A stretch of 64,000 nucleotides of DNA, from NCBI RefSeq assembly GCF_050586345.1, contig NZ_JBOCEF010000002.1, positions 62,001 through 126,000 on the forward strand, written 5' to 3'. Under the pieces are notes generated by a model. It searched no databases. It saw nothing but the letters and a program-made list of their open reading frames with translations, and was not told where the DNA came from. Below are positions 52,159-59,900 of this stretch, in pieces (position 1 is the first letter of the stretch; each line of letters begins with the position of its first letter). A program made the translations under genes and the position numbers. The DNA comes from JBOCEF01 sp050586345 (GTDB lineage: Bacteria; Pseudomonadota; Alphaproteobacteria; Rhodobacterales; Rhodobacteraceae).

Positions 52159-53190
52159 TCAGCCCTTCATCGGCCACGTGTCGCCGACGCGATAGCCGCC
52201 GGGCCAGGGATCGTCCGGGTCCAGCATGTGCTGATGCGTCCCCGTCACCCAGCCCCGCCCGGCGATCTGCGGGCGGATCGCGGGGCGCCCGCCCACCTCC
52301 GTCTCGCCCAGCAGCACCCCTTCGAAGCGCGAGCCGATGATCGAGGTCGCCAGAAGCCGCTCCCCCACCGACATCTCCCCGCGCGCATGCAGCAGCGCCA
52401 TGCGCGCCGACACCGCCGTCCCGGTGGGCGACCGGTCGAGCTTGCCCGGCTGGATCGACACCACCGACTGCGCGTGCAGCGCGGCGCCCTCGCGCCGCAC
52501 CGGCCCGGCGAAGAGGCAGAAGGAATGGTGGCGCCAGTCCGGCCGCTCCGGGTGCTCGAACGGGTAGGCGGCGTTGGCGGCGTCGGTGATGCGCACGCCG
52601 AGCTCCGCCAGCGCGCGGGCGTTTGCGGGGGCGAGCTCCAGCCCCAGCGCGCCCGGGTCCACCACCACGAAACTGTCGCCGCCCCAGGCCATGTCGACGG
52701 TCAGCGCGCCCAGCCCCGCGACCTCAAGCGGGACCGAGAGGCGGGCGGCGAAGGCGGGCAGGTTTTCGACCACGATCCGCCGCGCCTTGCCGTTCTCGCA
52801 CTCCGCGCGGACGTGGATCAGCCCGCCGGGCGCCTCGAGGATCATCTCCGTCACCGGCTCCTGCATCGGGATGATCCCGGCATCGAGCAGCACGGTGGAG
52901 ACGCAGATGGAATTGGAGCCGGACATGGGCGGCGTGTCCTCCGGCTCCATGATGATGAAGCCCATGGCGGCGCGCGGATTCTTCGGCGGCACCAGCAGGT
53001 TCACATGCCGGAACACGCCGCCGCGCGGCTCGTTGAGCATGAAGTTGCGCAGGGCCTCGTCCCGCGCGATCCAGGCGCGTTGGTCCCAGAGCGTGTCGCC
53101 CGGCGGCGGGGCGACGCCGCCGACGATCACGTCGCCGACCTCGCCCTCGGCATGGGCGGACACGGTGTGGATGATCTTCGTCGAGCGCAT
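52159..53190 (-). CDS. proline racemase family enzyme with Ser/Thr in place of both catalytic Cys
   Basis: 343 residues, the usual length. The two catalytic positions of the family are recognisable: MSGSNSICVSTV (Ser90 where racemases have Cys in MCGHG) and KLDRSPTGTAVSAR (Thr256 where they have Cys in SPCGTG, after the conserved Asp252-Arg-Ser-Pro). Racemases and 4-hydroxyproline epimerases use Cys/Cys or Ser/Cys; trans-3-hydroxy-L-proline dehydratases use Cys/Thr. A Ser/Thr pair points to a different lyase-type subgroup, not a racemase. It is read toward the tRNA-Gln gene; a LysR gene follows on the same strand upstream of it. Confidence 0.85.
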   Translation of the reverse strand: MRSTKIIHTVSAHAEGEVGDVIVGGVAPPPGDTLWDQRAWIARDEALRNFMLNEPRGGVFRHVNLLVPPKNPRAAMGFIIMEPEDTPPMSGSNSICVSTVLLDAGIIPMQEPVTEMILEAPGGLIHVRAECENGKARRIVVENLPAFAARLSVPLEVAGLGALTVDMAWGGDSFVVVDPGALGLELAPANARALAELGVRITDAANAAYPFEHPERPDWRHHSFCLFAGPVRREGAALHAQSVVSIQPGKLDRSPTGTAVSARMALLHARGEMSVGERLLATSIIGSRFEGVLLGETEVGGRPAIRPQIAGRGWVTGTHQHMLDPDDPWPGGYRVGDTWPMKG

Positions 53191-53256
53191 GGGGCCTCCG
53201 GCGCGGTGGGTCGCCTGACTGAACGCCATCATCCGCCCGGCTGGCAAGCGCCGCGC

Positions 53257-54150
53257 TCAGCCCTCGCGCCAGGCCTCAGCCGGGACGGCCAGCAGCCGGT
53301 CGCGCAGCCATTGCCCGGCCTGGCCGAGCGCCCGGCGCTCGGTCCACACGAGGTCCACGCCGCGCAGCTCATCCCCCTGCTGGAAGGCGCAGTCGAGGCG
53401 CTTGAGCCGCCCCTCGGCCAGCGCCTGCGCCACCGCGGGGGCGGGCAGCTCGGCCCAGCCGAGGCCGCGTTCCACGAGGGACGCGATCATCGCCGGGCTC
53501 TCGGCATGCCAGGTGCTCGCGCTCTTGCCCGCCTCGTCCCGCGGGCCGCCATAGCGGCTGCGCAGGGCGATCTGGCGATGGGCGCGCAGGTCGCCATAGC
53601 CGGGACGCTCCACGGCCGCCAGCGGGTGCCCGGGCGCGCAGACCCGCCGCACCGCCGCGTGGCCGATGCCGCGGAATTGGAAGCCCGCCGGGTAGCCCTC
53701 CTGCTCGATCATCAGCCCGAGATCCGCCCGCCCCTCCTTCAGCAGCGTTCCGGCGTCGTTCGGGCCGGTGGCGTGGAATTCGAGCGAGACGGATGGGAAG
53801 GCGGCGGCGAAGCGGTCCAGCGCCTCCATCACCGGCCCCATGGCGACGCCCTGCTCGAGCGCGAGGCCGAGCCGGTCCTCCACCCCCTCGGCCATCGAGC
53901 CCGCCTTGGCCAGCATCTCGCGCGTTCCGAGAAGAATGCCGCGCGCGTGGGGGAGCATGGCGCGGCCCTCGGCGGTCAGCACCGGGTTGCGGGCGCTGCG
54001 GTCGAACAGGGTCAGCCCGAGGTCGATCTCGAGATTGGCGATGGCGGTGGACACGGCGGACTGCGCTTTGCCCATGCGCCTTGCGGCGGCGGAGAAGGAG
54101 CCGAGCTCGGCCGCGAGGGCGAAGGCCTGGAGGGTCTCGGGCGAGGGCAT
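53257..54150 (-). CDS. LysR-family transcriptional regulator
   Basis: 297 residues. Winged helix-turn-helix: LQAFALAAELGSFSAAARRMGKAQSAVSTAIANLEIDLGLTLFDRS (residues 7-52), then the substrate-binding domain. It starts at ATG 54150; a palindromic T-N11-A box lies 10 bases upstream, so it probably regulates itself and the divergent PACE-family efflux gene. It lies 66 bp upstream of the proline-racemase-like gene on the same strand, so it might also be co-expressed with that. Confidence 0.93.
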   Translation of the reverse strand: MPSPETLQAFALAAELGSFSAAARRMGKAQSAVSTAIANLEIDLGLTLFDRSARNPVLTAEGRAMLPHARGILLGTREMLAKAGSMAEGVEDRLGLALEQGVAMGPVMEALDRFAAAFPSVSLEFHATGPNDAGTLLKEGRADLGLMIEQEGYPAGFQFRGIGHAAVRRVCAPGHPLAAVERPGYGDLRAHRQIALRSRYGGPRDEAGKSASTWHAESPAMIASLVERGLGWAELPAPAVAQALAEGRLKRLDCAFQQGDELRGVDLVWTERRALGQAGQWLRDRLLAVPAEAWREG

Positions 54151-54159
54151 GGCAGACCT

Positions 54160-54174
54160 ATCTGTTTTCCAGAT
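54160..54174. promoter_or_regulatory. LysR-type box (T-N11-A, dyad)
   Basis: ATCTG-TTTTC-CAGAT is a perfect 5-bp inverted repeat with a 5-base centre and contains TCTGTTTTCCAGA, which fits T-N11-A. It lies in the 122-bp gap between divergent lysR and PACE genes, close to the lysR start. Confidence 0.7.
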
Positions 54175-54272
54175 GGAACTCAGCTTTGAATGCCGGGAGA
54201 ATCCGATAGAAGCAAGCCGCAACGAAGACGCGAGGGCCCGAAGACAGGCGGGCCGCAGGACAGGAGGGCGTT

Positions 54273-54719
54273 ATGGCTGCGGTGAAACTCAGGTCGGGAT
54301 GGGATCGGCTGCGCTATGCGGCGATGTTCGAGGCGACCCTGCTGGCGATGATGATCCCCGCCGGCTCGCTTGTGTTCGACAAGCCGCCGGAGGAGATCGG
54401 GCTGCTGGGCCTCGCGCTCTGCGGCAAGGCGCTGGTGATGAGCCTGCTCTACAACTGGGCCTTCGACCGGATCGACGCCCGCCGGGGCCGGGTGGCGAGC
54501 GACCGCTCGCATCTCGGGCGGATCGTGCACGCGGTGGGGTTCGAGGTGACGCTGACCCTGACCTCGCTGCCGCTCTACGTGTTCTGGCTCGGCATCGGCG
54601 TGGCCGAGGCGCTGGCGGCGGACGTGGTGGTGACCACCTTCGTGGTCTGCTGGACCTGGGCCTACACGCTCGCCTATGACCGCGCGTTCCCGGTGGGCGG
54701 CGGGGCGGCGGCGGCCTGA
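54273..54719 (+). CDS. PACE-family efflux transporter
   Basis: 148 residues with four helices in two tandem pairs, the proteobacterial antimicrobial compound efflux (chlorhexidine) layout. Each half begins with a basic segment and a helix bearing Phe-Glu: RLRYAAMFEATLLAMMIP and GRIVHAVGFEVTLTLTSLPLY. The conserved Glu is essential in AceI. KALVMSLLYNWAFDRIDARRG closes the first half. The divergent LysR gene matches the AceR/AceI arrangement. Substrates are probably small cations or polyamines. Confidence 0.9.
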   Translation: MAAVKLRSGWDRLRYAAMFEATLLAMMIPAGSLVFDKPPEEIGLLGLALCGKALVMSLLYNWAFDRIDARRGRVASDRSHLGRIVHAVGFEVTLTLTSLPLYVFWLGIGVAEALAADVVVTTFVVCWTWAYTLAYDRAFPVGGGAAAA

Positions 54720-54729
54720 GGGCGCGCCC

Positions 54730-55131
54730 TCAGCCCGCGGCGCCGCGCAGGTAAGGGATGATCTTGAGGCGCACGGTGTCGGTCCCGGCCGAGAGGTCTT
54801 CCGAGAGGGGATGCCACAGCAGCTCCTCGATCTCGGCGCAGGGGGCGGGGTCGCCGGCGATGGCGGCGCGGTAGAGCTTCACCTGCACGACCACCCCCGG
54901 CTTGCCCGCCGCCTCGGCCGAGAACAGGCCGAGGAGGTGGGCGGAGGCGGGGTCGACCTCGACGCCCAGTTCCTCGCGGATCTCCCGCACCAGGGCGGCG
55001 ACGTCATCGGCGTCCGAGGCTTCGACCTTGCCGCCGGGGATCTGGAAGAACGCATCCCCGCGGGAGCGGGCGAGGAGCACCTTCCCGTCCCGCACCAGCG
55101 CCAGCCCGACCTTGTCGATCAGCTTGCCCAT
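54730..55131 (-). CDS. Nudix hydrolase
   Basis: 133 residues. The Nudix box reads GGKVEASDADDVAALVREIREELGV: the REIREELGV half is canonical, but the Glu of the G-x5-E part is Asp and the spacing is one residue longer. It hydrolyses a nucleoside diphosphate linked to another moiety; the substrate is not readable. I chose ATG 55131, since the upstream frame has no family sequence. It is the last gene of the N-heterocycle cluster and stops 10 bp from the convergent PACE gene. Confidence 0.85.
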   Translation of the reverse strand: MGKLIDKVGLALVRDGKVLLARSRGDAFFQIPGGKVEASDADDVAALVREIREELGVEVDPASAHLLGLFSAEAAGKPGVVVQVKLYRAAIAGDPAPCAEIEELLWHPLSEDLSAGTDTVRLKIIPYLRGAAG

Positions 55132-55175
55132 TCCGTCTCCTTGCCCGGTTCGCGCCCGGGTCGCATCAATCCGCG

Positions 55176-55754
55176 TCACATCCATTTCGGCACGACCACC
55201 GGCTCATGCGCCGCGAGGCCGTCGAGCAGCGCCCCCGCCTCGCCCGCCACCACGATGGCGCCGCGATGGGCGGGCGGCAGGAACCCTTCCGCGATCATGT
55301 GGTCTATGAAGCCCATGAAGGGCTGGAAATAGCCTTCTGCGTCGAACAGCCCCGCGGGGCGGCCAAGCTCCCCCAGCTGGTTGAGCGTCCAGACCTCCAT
55401 GAATTCCTCGAGCGTGCCGATGCCGCCGGGCAGGGCGATGAAGGCGTCCGCCAGCGCGATCATCCGCGCCTTGCGGGCGGACATGCTCGGCAGGACCTCG
55501 ACCTCCGACAGCCCCTCATGCGTGTGGCCCTTCGCGGCCAGCCGCTCGGTGATCACCCCATGCGCGCGGCCCCCGGCGGCGAGGCAGCCGTCGGCGACGG
55601 CGCCCATCAGCCCCTTGTGCGTCCCGCCATAGACAAGCTCCATGCCCCGCGCGGCCATCTCGGCCCCGAGGGCGCGGGCGGCGTCCATATAGGCCGCCCC
55701 CCGCCCGGTGTTGGAGCCGCAATAGACCGCGATGCGCCGGATCTGCGCCGCCAT
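55176..55754 (-). CDS. LOG-family protein (TIGR00730; nucleoside monophosphate phosphoribohydrolase-like)
   Basis: 192 residues. The family's two motifs are intact: PSMSARKARMIALADAFIALPGGIGTLEEFMEVWT, containing the substrate Arg and the PGGxGTxxE motif, and GLMGAVADGCLAAGGRAHGVI. The Rossmann start is RRIAVYCGSNTGRG. Such enzymes cleave the N-glycosidic bond of nucleoside 5'-monophosphates (cytokinin activation in plants; PpnN-like in bacteria). Its ATG overlaps the DUF3830 stop by one base, so it is part of the ring-opening operon. Confidence 0.88.
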   Translation of the reverse strand: MAAQIRRIAVYCGSNTGRGAAYMDAARALGAEMAARGMELVYGGTHKGLMGAVADGCLAAGGRAHGVITERLAAKGHTHEGLSEVEVLPSMSARKARMIALADAFIALPGGIGTLEEFMEVWTLNQLGELGRPAGLFDAEGYFQPFMGFIDHMIAEGFLPPAHRGAIVVAGEAGALLDGLAAHEPVVVPKWM

Positions 55755-56167
55755 CAGGCCAGCTCGAACGAGATGTCGTGGGCGCCCTTCCACAGCACGG
55801 AATTGCCGAGCGTCATCAGGTTCTCGGTCCCCGAGGTGAGGGTGATGAAGTGGTTCCCCGCCAGCTGCCCCATCTTCGAGGCGAAGTTGATGCCGCCGTA
55901 AGCCAGCAGGATCTCGGTCTCGGAGATGCCGCCGGGATAGAGGATGATCTGCCCGGGCGCGGGGTAGGAGGTGTGGTTCTCGTACCCCACCCCGAAATCG
56001 CGGTCGCCGAGGGGGATCCACACGCCCTCGCCCGACCAGCGGACATGCACGATCTGCGCCTTCCAGGGCAGGATCTTCTTGAAGGCGGCGCAGGTCTCGG
56101 GCGCGGCCTCTTCCTCGAGCACGGCGTCGAAGGTGAACTCGCCTGCACGCACGATCAGCTTGGTCAT
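55754..56167 (-). CDS. DUF3830 (cyclophilin-like) protein
   Basis: 137 residues. It has the pattern of DUF3830: LIVRAGEFTFDAVLEEEAAPETCAAF, VHVRWSGEGVWIPLGD, YENHTSYPAPGQIILYPGG and EILLAYGGINFASKMGQLAGNHF. The fold is predicted to be a cyclophilin-like barrel, without the prolyl-isomerase catalytic Arg. Members often stand beside pyrimidine and triazine ring-opening genes. It overlaps the ring-opening enzyme by four bases and LOG by one, so its role must be tightly linked to those, perhaps as a helper or a second lactam/ureide enzyme. Confidence 0.82.
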   Translation of the reverse strand: MTKLIVRAGEFTFDAVLEEEAAPETCAAFKKILPWKAQIVHVRWSGEGVWIPLGDRDFGVGYENHTSYPAPGQIILYPGGISETEILLAYGGINFASKMGQLAGNHFITLTSGTENLMTLGNSVLWKGAHDISFELA

Positions 56168-57273
56168 TCGGTCGGTCCTTTTGCGGCGGTGTCGTAGATC
56201 AGCGCCGCGGGGCCGCCGCCGTCGGGCCCCTGGTGCTCGGCCCCGCCCGAGACGAAGAGCTCGGTCAGGCCGGTCAGCCCCGCGATCATGCCGCCGACGA
56301 AGCCGCGGGCATGGCGGGTGGAGGAGATGTCGCTGTCTTCCAGCATGGTGTGGCGCGCGCCGCGGATGAGGCCCGAGGCGGACGCCTCGGCCTTGCAGAG
56401 CAGCGCGACGGCCCGGTCCCCGGCGCCCTGGAGCGGCGCGCCGGGGGCGGCGCGGCCCAGAAGGCGCGCGATGGCGGGCGCGTCGATGGCGTCCTGCATC
56501 ACCTCGTGCCCGATGCGCAAGGGGCCGGACCAGAGGGGCGAGAGGCCGAGCACGACCACCTCGCAGCCCATCAGCTCGATCCCCGCCGAGCAGGAGGCGC
56601 GGGAGGACCAGAGGTCGAGGGACTTGCCCACGTCGGCGTCGGCGAACTCCGCGATCTCGCCCAGCGCCAGCGCCACCCCGAGGGCGGAGGCCCCGCGCGA
56701 GAGGCCCATGGATTTGAGCATCGAGTCGGTGGCGACGTCCCCCCCTGCCGCCGCGGCGCGCCCGGCGGTGAGCAGCGGGCACTTGATCTGCACGAAATGG
56801 ACATCCGCCGGATCGTCGATCCCCGCCGCCGCCATGGCCGAGAGGACGGCCTCGCGCACCAGATCGCCCTGCGCGCGGCGGCCGATTTCGGAGGGGTGCA
56901 GGTCGCGCGTCACCACGCTGGCGAAGGCCAATGCGGGTTCGGAGGGGGCGGGGCCGGAGGGGGCGGGAACCTCGTCCTCCCGCTCCTCCAGCACGATCCA
57001 GTGGGGCGAGAGCCCGCCCTCGGTCCCCCCCGACATCACCATCGGGATCCGCGCCAGCGCATCGCCGGTCACGTGGCGGCCGAGCATGGCGCACAGGCTC
57101 TGGACCGCGAAGCCGCGGGTGAAATCGTTGACGCAGCCATTGCCCTCGGTCTTGCCGAGGATGGCGCGGATGCCGCCGGGGCGGAGCGCGCCGCGCGCGA
57201 TCAGCGCGGCGATGGCCGAGACGTCGTCGGGGCCGGACATGGGCAGGCGGTGCACGGCGGCGCGGCGGGTCAT
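56164..57273 (-). CDS. barbiturase / cyanuric acid hydrolase family ring-opening amidohydrolase
   Basis: 369 residues, the standard length. This family has three repeated domains, each giving one Lys-Ser dyad. I can place all: Lys41 (ILGKTEGNG) and Ser81 (MVMSGGTEGG); Lys164 (VQIKCPLLT) and Ser229 (SRASCSAGIEL); Lys294 (LLCKAEAS) and Ser342 (FVSGGAEHQGPDGG). So it should be active. The family opens barbiturate to ureidomalonate or cyanurate to carboxybiuret. The neighbours (two cyclic-amide amidohydrolases and an ABC importer) favour ring degradation, but do not decide between the two substrates. Confidence 0.9.
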   Translation of the reverse strand: MTRRAAVHRLPMSGPDDVSAIAALIARGALRPGGIRAILGKTEGNGCVNDFTRGFAVQSLCAMLGRHVTGDALARIPMVMSGGTEGGLSPHWIVLEEREDEVPAPSGPAPSEPALAFASVVTRDLHPSEIGRRAQGDLVREAVLSAMAAAGIDDPADVHFVQIKCPLLTAGRAAAAGGDVATDSMLKSMGLSRGASALGVALALGEIAEFADADVGKSLDLWSSRASCSAGIELMGCEVVVLGLSPLWSGPLRIGHEVMQDAIDAPAIARLLGRAAPGAPLQGAGDRAVALLCKAEASASGLIRGARHTMLEDSDISSTRHARGFVGGMIAGLTGLTELFVSGGAEHQGPDGGGPAALIYDTAAKGPTE

Positions 57274-58772
57274 CAGCAGCATCCCTTGTAGTGATCGGCC
57301 AGGCAGGCCTCGACCGCCGGCCAGATGTCGTAGAGCGGCGCCTTGGCCGGGAGGGCGGCGCGATAGGCGGCGCGCAGATCGGCATGGAGGGCGCCTCCGT
57401 CCACCCCCGTGGCGCGGCCCCCGGCGATCACCTGGCGCCCGCCGGACCATGCTTCGCGGATCAGCGTGCGCGTGGCGCGGGCCATGAGCAGGTCCCGCGG
57501 GTCCACCGCGACCAGCCCGTCGCGGTCGAGCGCGGGCAGGTCCAGCGCCAGCAGGTCGGCGGGGGCGCCGACGGAAATCTCTCCGCCCGGCGGCAGGCCC
57601 AGCCCGGCGCGGCCGGTGGCGCAGGCGGCCTTGAGGGCGGTTTCGGGCGAGAGGCCCGCATCGTCGAAGCCTCGCCCGTGGTTCAGCAGGTGGAACAGGC
57701 GCAGCTCGCGCAGCCCGTCGTCGTCCTCGTCCAGCGCGCAGCCGTCGAGGCCCATCGCCACCGGAACCCCCGCCGCCAGCATCGCCGGGACCGGGGCGAT
57801 CCCGGAATAGAGGTGCAGGTTCGACGACACGTTGACCGCGATCCGCGCGCCCGAGGCGGCGATGGCGGCCAGTTCGTCCTCCCGCGCCCATACGCAATGC
57901 GCCAGCGTCAGCCGGTCCGAGAGCAGCCCGAGCGCCCCAAGCCGCGCGACCATGCCGCCGGGGCCCGGATACGCCGCATCGGCCCAGTCGCGCTGGGGCT
58001 TCGTTTCCAGGAGATGCATGTGGACCCGCCGCCCGGTGCGGGCCGACGCCTCGGCCACCGCGCCCAAGAGCGCGTCCGAGCACCACTGCACCCCGTTCGG
58101 CCCGTATTGCACGTCGCAATGACCCGGCATGCCCTCGACCGCCGCGGCGGCCTCGTCGACCGCGGCCAGCTGCGCTTCGATGGGGGCGAGCGGCCCGAGC
58201 CACGTCGCCTCGGCCAGCGCGCGCTGGTCCGGCGGCAGGGCGGCGAGGGCGGCGGGGCCTTCGCCGCCCGAATGGCCATAGACCAGCGGGTTGCGGTCGC
58301 GCATGCCGATGGCGAGGCCGATGGAGATGCCGACATCGTGGGCGGCGCGGGCGATGGCGCGGGCTTCCTCGGCGATGGGCGCCAGGCCCATGGGCCGCAC
58401 CACGTGGACCATGGCCGCCGTGGCGCCGCCCTCCAGCGTGCGGGTGAAGGCGGCGGCTGCGGCGAGGTAAGGGTCGACCGAGGGCATCAGCGCCAGCCGC
58501 GGCAGCCAGGTCTCCAGCGGCCTTGCGCCGCCCCCGAACGAGGTCGGCGGCAGGGGGCGCGCGTGGTTATGCGCATCGGCCAGCGCCGGGATCAGCAGGC
58601 GGCCGGTGGGGGCGGCGCCGGGGGCGGGGGCGATGGCGGCGATCCGCCCGCCCTCGACCGCCACCCGCACGGGGCCGGAGGCCGCGTAGCCCGGCCCCAG
58701 CAGGGCGGCGTCGGCGGCGATCTCGAAATGGGCGGCACGTGCGGGGGCGGCGGGGGAGGCGTCGGCGTGCAT
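57273..58772 (-). CDS. amidohydrolase of the AtzB/cytosine deaminase-like type
   Basis: 499 residues. Metal motifs: PALADAHNHARP (His68 and His70), the strand-5 and strand-6 region VHMHLLETKPQRDWADAAY, LAHCVWAREDELA and the late Asp in GLDGCALDEDDDG. The long 60-residue lead before the first His is Ala/Pro-rich. It belongs to the hydroxyatrazine/8-oxoguanine/cytosine deaminase branch, which removes amine or alkylamine groups from heterocyclic rings. Its stop overlaps the ring-opening enzyme start by one base. In sequence it would act just before ring opening. The C-terminus is unusual (HYKGCC). Confidence 0.88.
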   Translation of the reverse strand: MHADASPAAPARAAHFEIAADAALLGPGYAASGPVRVAVEGGRIAAIAPAPGAAPTGRLLIPALADAHNHARPLPPTSFGGGARPLETWLPRLALMPSVDPYLAAAAAFTRTLEGGATAAMVHVVRPMGLAPIAEEARAIARAAHDVGISIGLAIGMRDRNPLVYGHSGGEGPAALAALPPDQRALAEATWLGPLAPIEAQLAAVDEAAAAVEGMPGHCDVQYGPNGVQWCSDALLGAVAEASARTGRRVHMHLLETKPQRDWADAAYPGPGGMVARLGALGLLSDRLTLAHCVWAREDELAAIAASGARIAVNVSSNLHLYSGIAPVPAMLAAGVPVAMGLDGCALDEDDDGLRELRLFHLLNHGRGFDDAGLSPETALKAACATGRAGLGLPPGGEISVGAPADLLALDLPALDRDGLVAVDPRDLLMARATRTLIREAWSGGRQVIAGGRATGVDGGALHADLRAAYRAALPAKAPLYDIWPAVEACLADHYKGCC

Positions 58773-58797
58773 CAAGGATCCTGACGTCGGTCGAAAA

Positions 58798-58842
58798 GGC
58801 GAAAAGGGGCGCGGCGCCGGAGGGAAGGTCGGCGCCGCGCCC
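58798..58842 (-). terminator. hairpin between binding-protein and amidohydrolase genes
   Basis: GGGCGCGGCGCC and GGCGCCGCGCCC pair perfectly over 12 bp around a 12-base loop. On the minus strand it is followed by CTTTTCGCCTTTTCG. It lies directly after the substrate-binding protein gene and before the catabolic genes, so it may partly terminate transcription and favour binding-protein expression. Confidence 0.7.
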
Positions 58843-58852
58843 GAGGCGGCCG

Positions 58853-59860
58853 TCAGAGCTTGCGCTCGTCCAGCGGCGGCAGGAATTCGGGCGTGAAGAT
58901 CGTCGCCGCATCCGGCGCGGTCTCGAACCCGTAGATGCCCTGGATCACGCCGATGGTGCGCGCGAGCCGGTCCATGTCCACCGCGCCGACGCCCAGCGCC
59001 TCGGTCTCGGGCGAGCGGATCAGGTAGGCCAGCGCGAAGTCGAGGCGCTTTTCCTCGAGCCCTTCATTGATCAGCGGCTCCACCGCCTTCACCGCCGCGG
59101 CGCCGATGGCGGGATCGGCGATCACCTCCATCACCGCCTTGTTGATGGCGCGCACGAGGCCGGCCACCGCCTCGGGATGCTCGGTATAGAGCTTGCGCGA
59201 GACCATGACCCCGTTGGAGTAGATGTCGAGCCCGCTCTCGCCATAGCCGATGAAGCGGAAATCCTCGTCCGGGTTCATGCCGAGCCCGAGGATGTTCAGG
59301 TACGAGGTGACGTTGAACACCAGGCTCGCGTCCACGTTGTCCTGGATCAGCATCTGCTCCTGGATGTTGGGCTTCACGTGGATGATCTCGACCGATGCCA
59401 TGTCGAGACCCGAGGCGGCGGCGAGCGCGGAGAACAGTTTCGTCACCGCCGATCCCGGCGGCGCCCCGACCTTGAGGCCCGCGAGGTCCGTCGGCCCGGT
59501 CACCTTGCTGGAGGATTTCGCGAGGATCGAGAAGGGCGGCTGGTTGTAGATCTGGTAGACCATCACCGGCGCCTCGTCCGGGCGCACGGCGGCGTTCTGC
59601 ACGATGGCGTTCATGTCGCCGAAGCCCGCGTCATAGGCGCCGGTCATGATCCGGGTGACGGTGGCGGCCGAGCCCTCGCCCTGGTCGATGGTCACGTCCA
59701 GCCCCTCGGCGGCGAAATACCCCTTCTGCTTGGCGAGGTAGAACCACGAATGGATGCCCTGAAGCTTCCAGTCGAGGGTGAAGCGGATGGACAGGTCCTC
59801 GGCCGCGGCGGGGCCGCTGAGAACAAGCGCGGACAGCGCGGCTGCGATCAGTCTTCTCAT
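58853..59860 (-). CDS. ABC substrate-binding protein, NMT1/THI5-SsuA type
   Basis: 335 residues. Signal peptide (LIAAALSALVLSGPAAAED), then LSIRFTLDWKLQGIHSWFYLAKQKGYFAAEGLDVTI, the start of pyrimidine/sulfonate/taurine binding proteins, and GEGSAATVTRIMTGAYDAGFGDMNAIVQ. The NMT1/THI5 fold binds thiamine precursors, hydantoins or aromatic N-compounds. The gene ends in FLPPLDERKL; a related gene ends the same way at the right window edge. It is the third transporter gene of the cluster. Confidence 0.92.
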   Translation of the reverse strand: MRRLIAAALSALVLSGPAAAEDLSIRFTLDWKLQGIHSWFYLAKQKGYFAAEGLDVTIDQGEGSAATVTRIMTGAYDAGFGDMNAIVQNAAVRPDEAPVMVYQIYNQPPFSILAKSSSKVTGPTDLAGLKVGAPPGSAVTKLFSALAAASGLDMASVEIIHVKPNIQEQMLIQDNVDASLVFNVTSYLNILGLGMNPDEDFRFIGYGESGLDIYSNGVMVSRKLYTEHPEAVAGLVRAINKAVMEVIADPAIGAAAVKAVEPLINEGLEEKRLDFALAYLIRSPETEALGVGAVDMDRLARTIGVIQGIYGFETAPDAATIFTPEFLPPLDERKL

Positions 59861-59900
59861 GGTCTGGGGTCTCCTTGAGGTCACGGGTGGGGAATGGGGA

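Noticed and set aside
50652..52200. Genomic island or integrase site at the two tRNA genes
   Set aside because: No integrase, no repeat of a tRNA 3' end was seen, and composition is normal; only the broken gene lies there.
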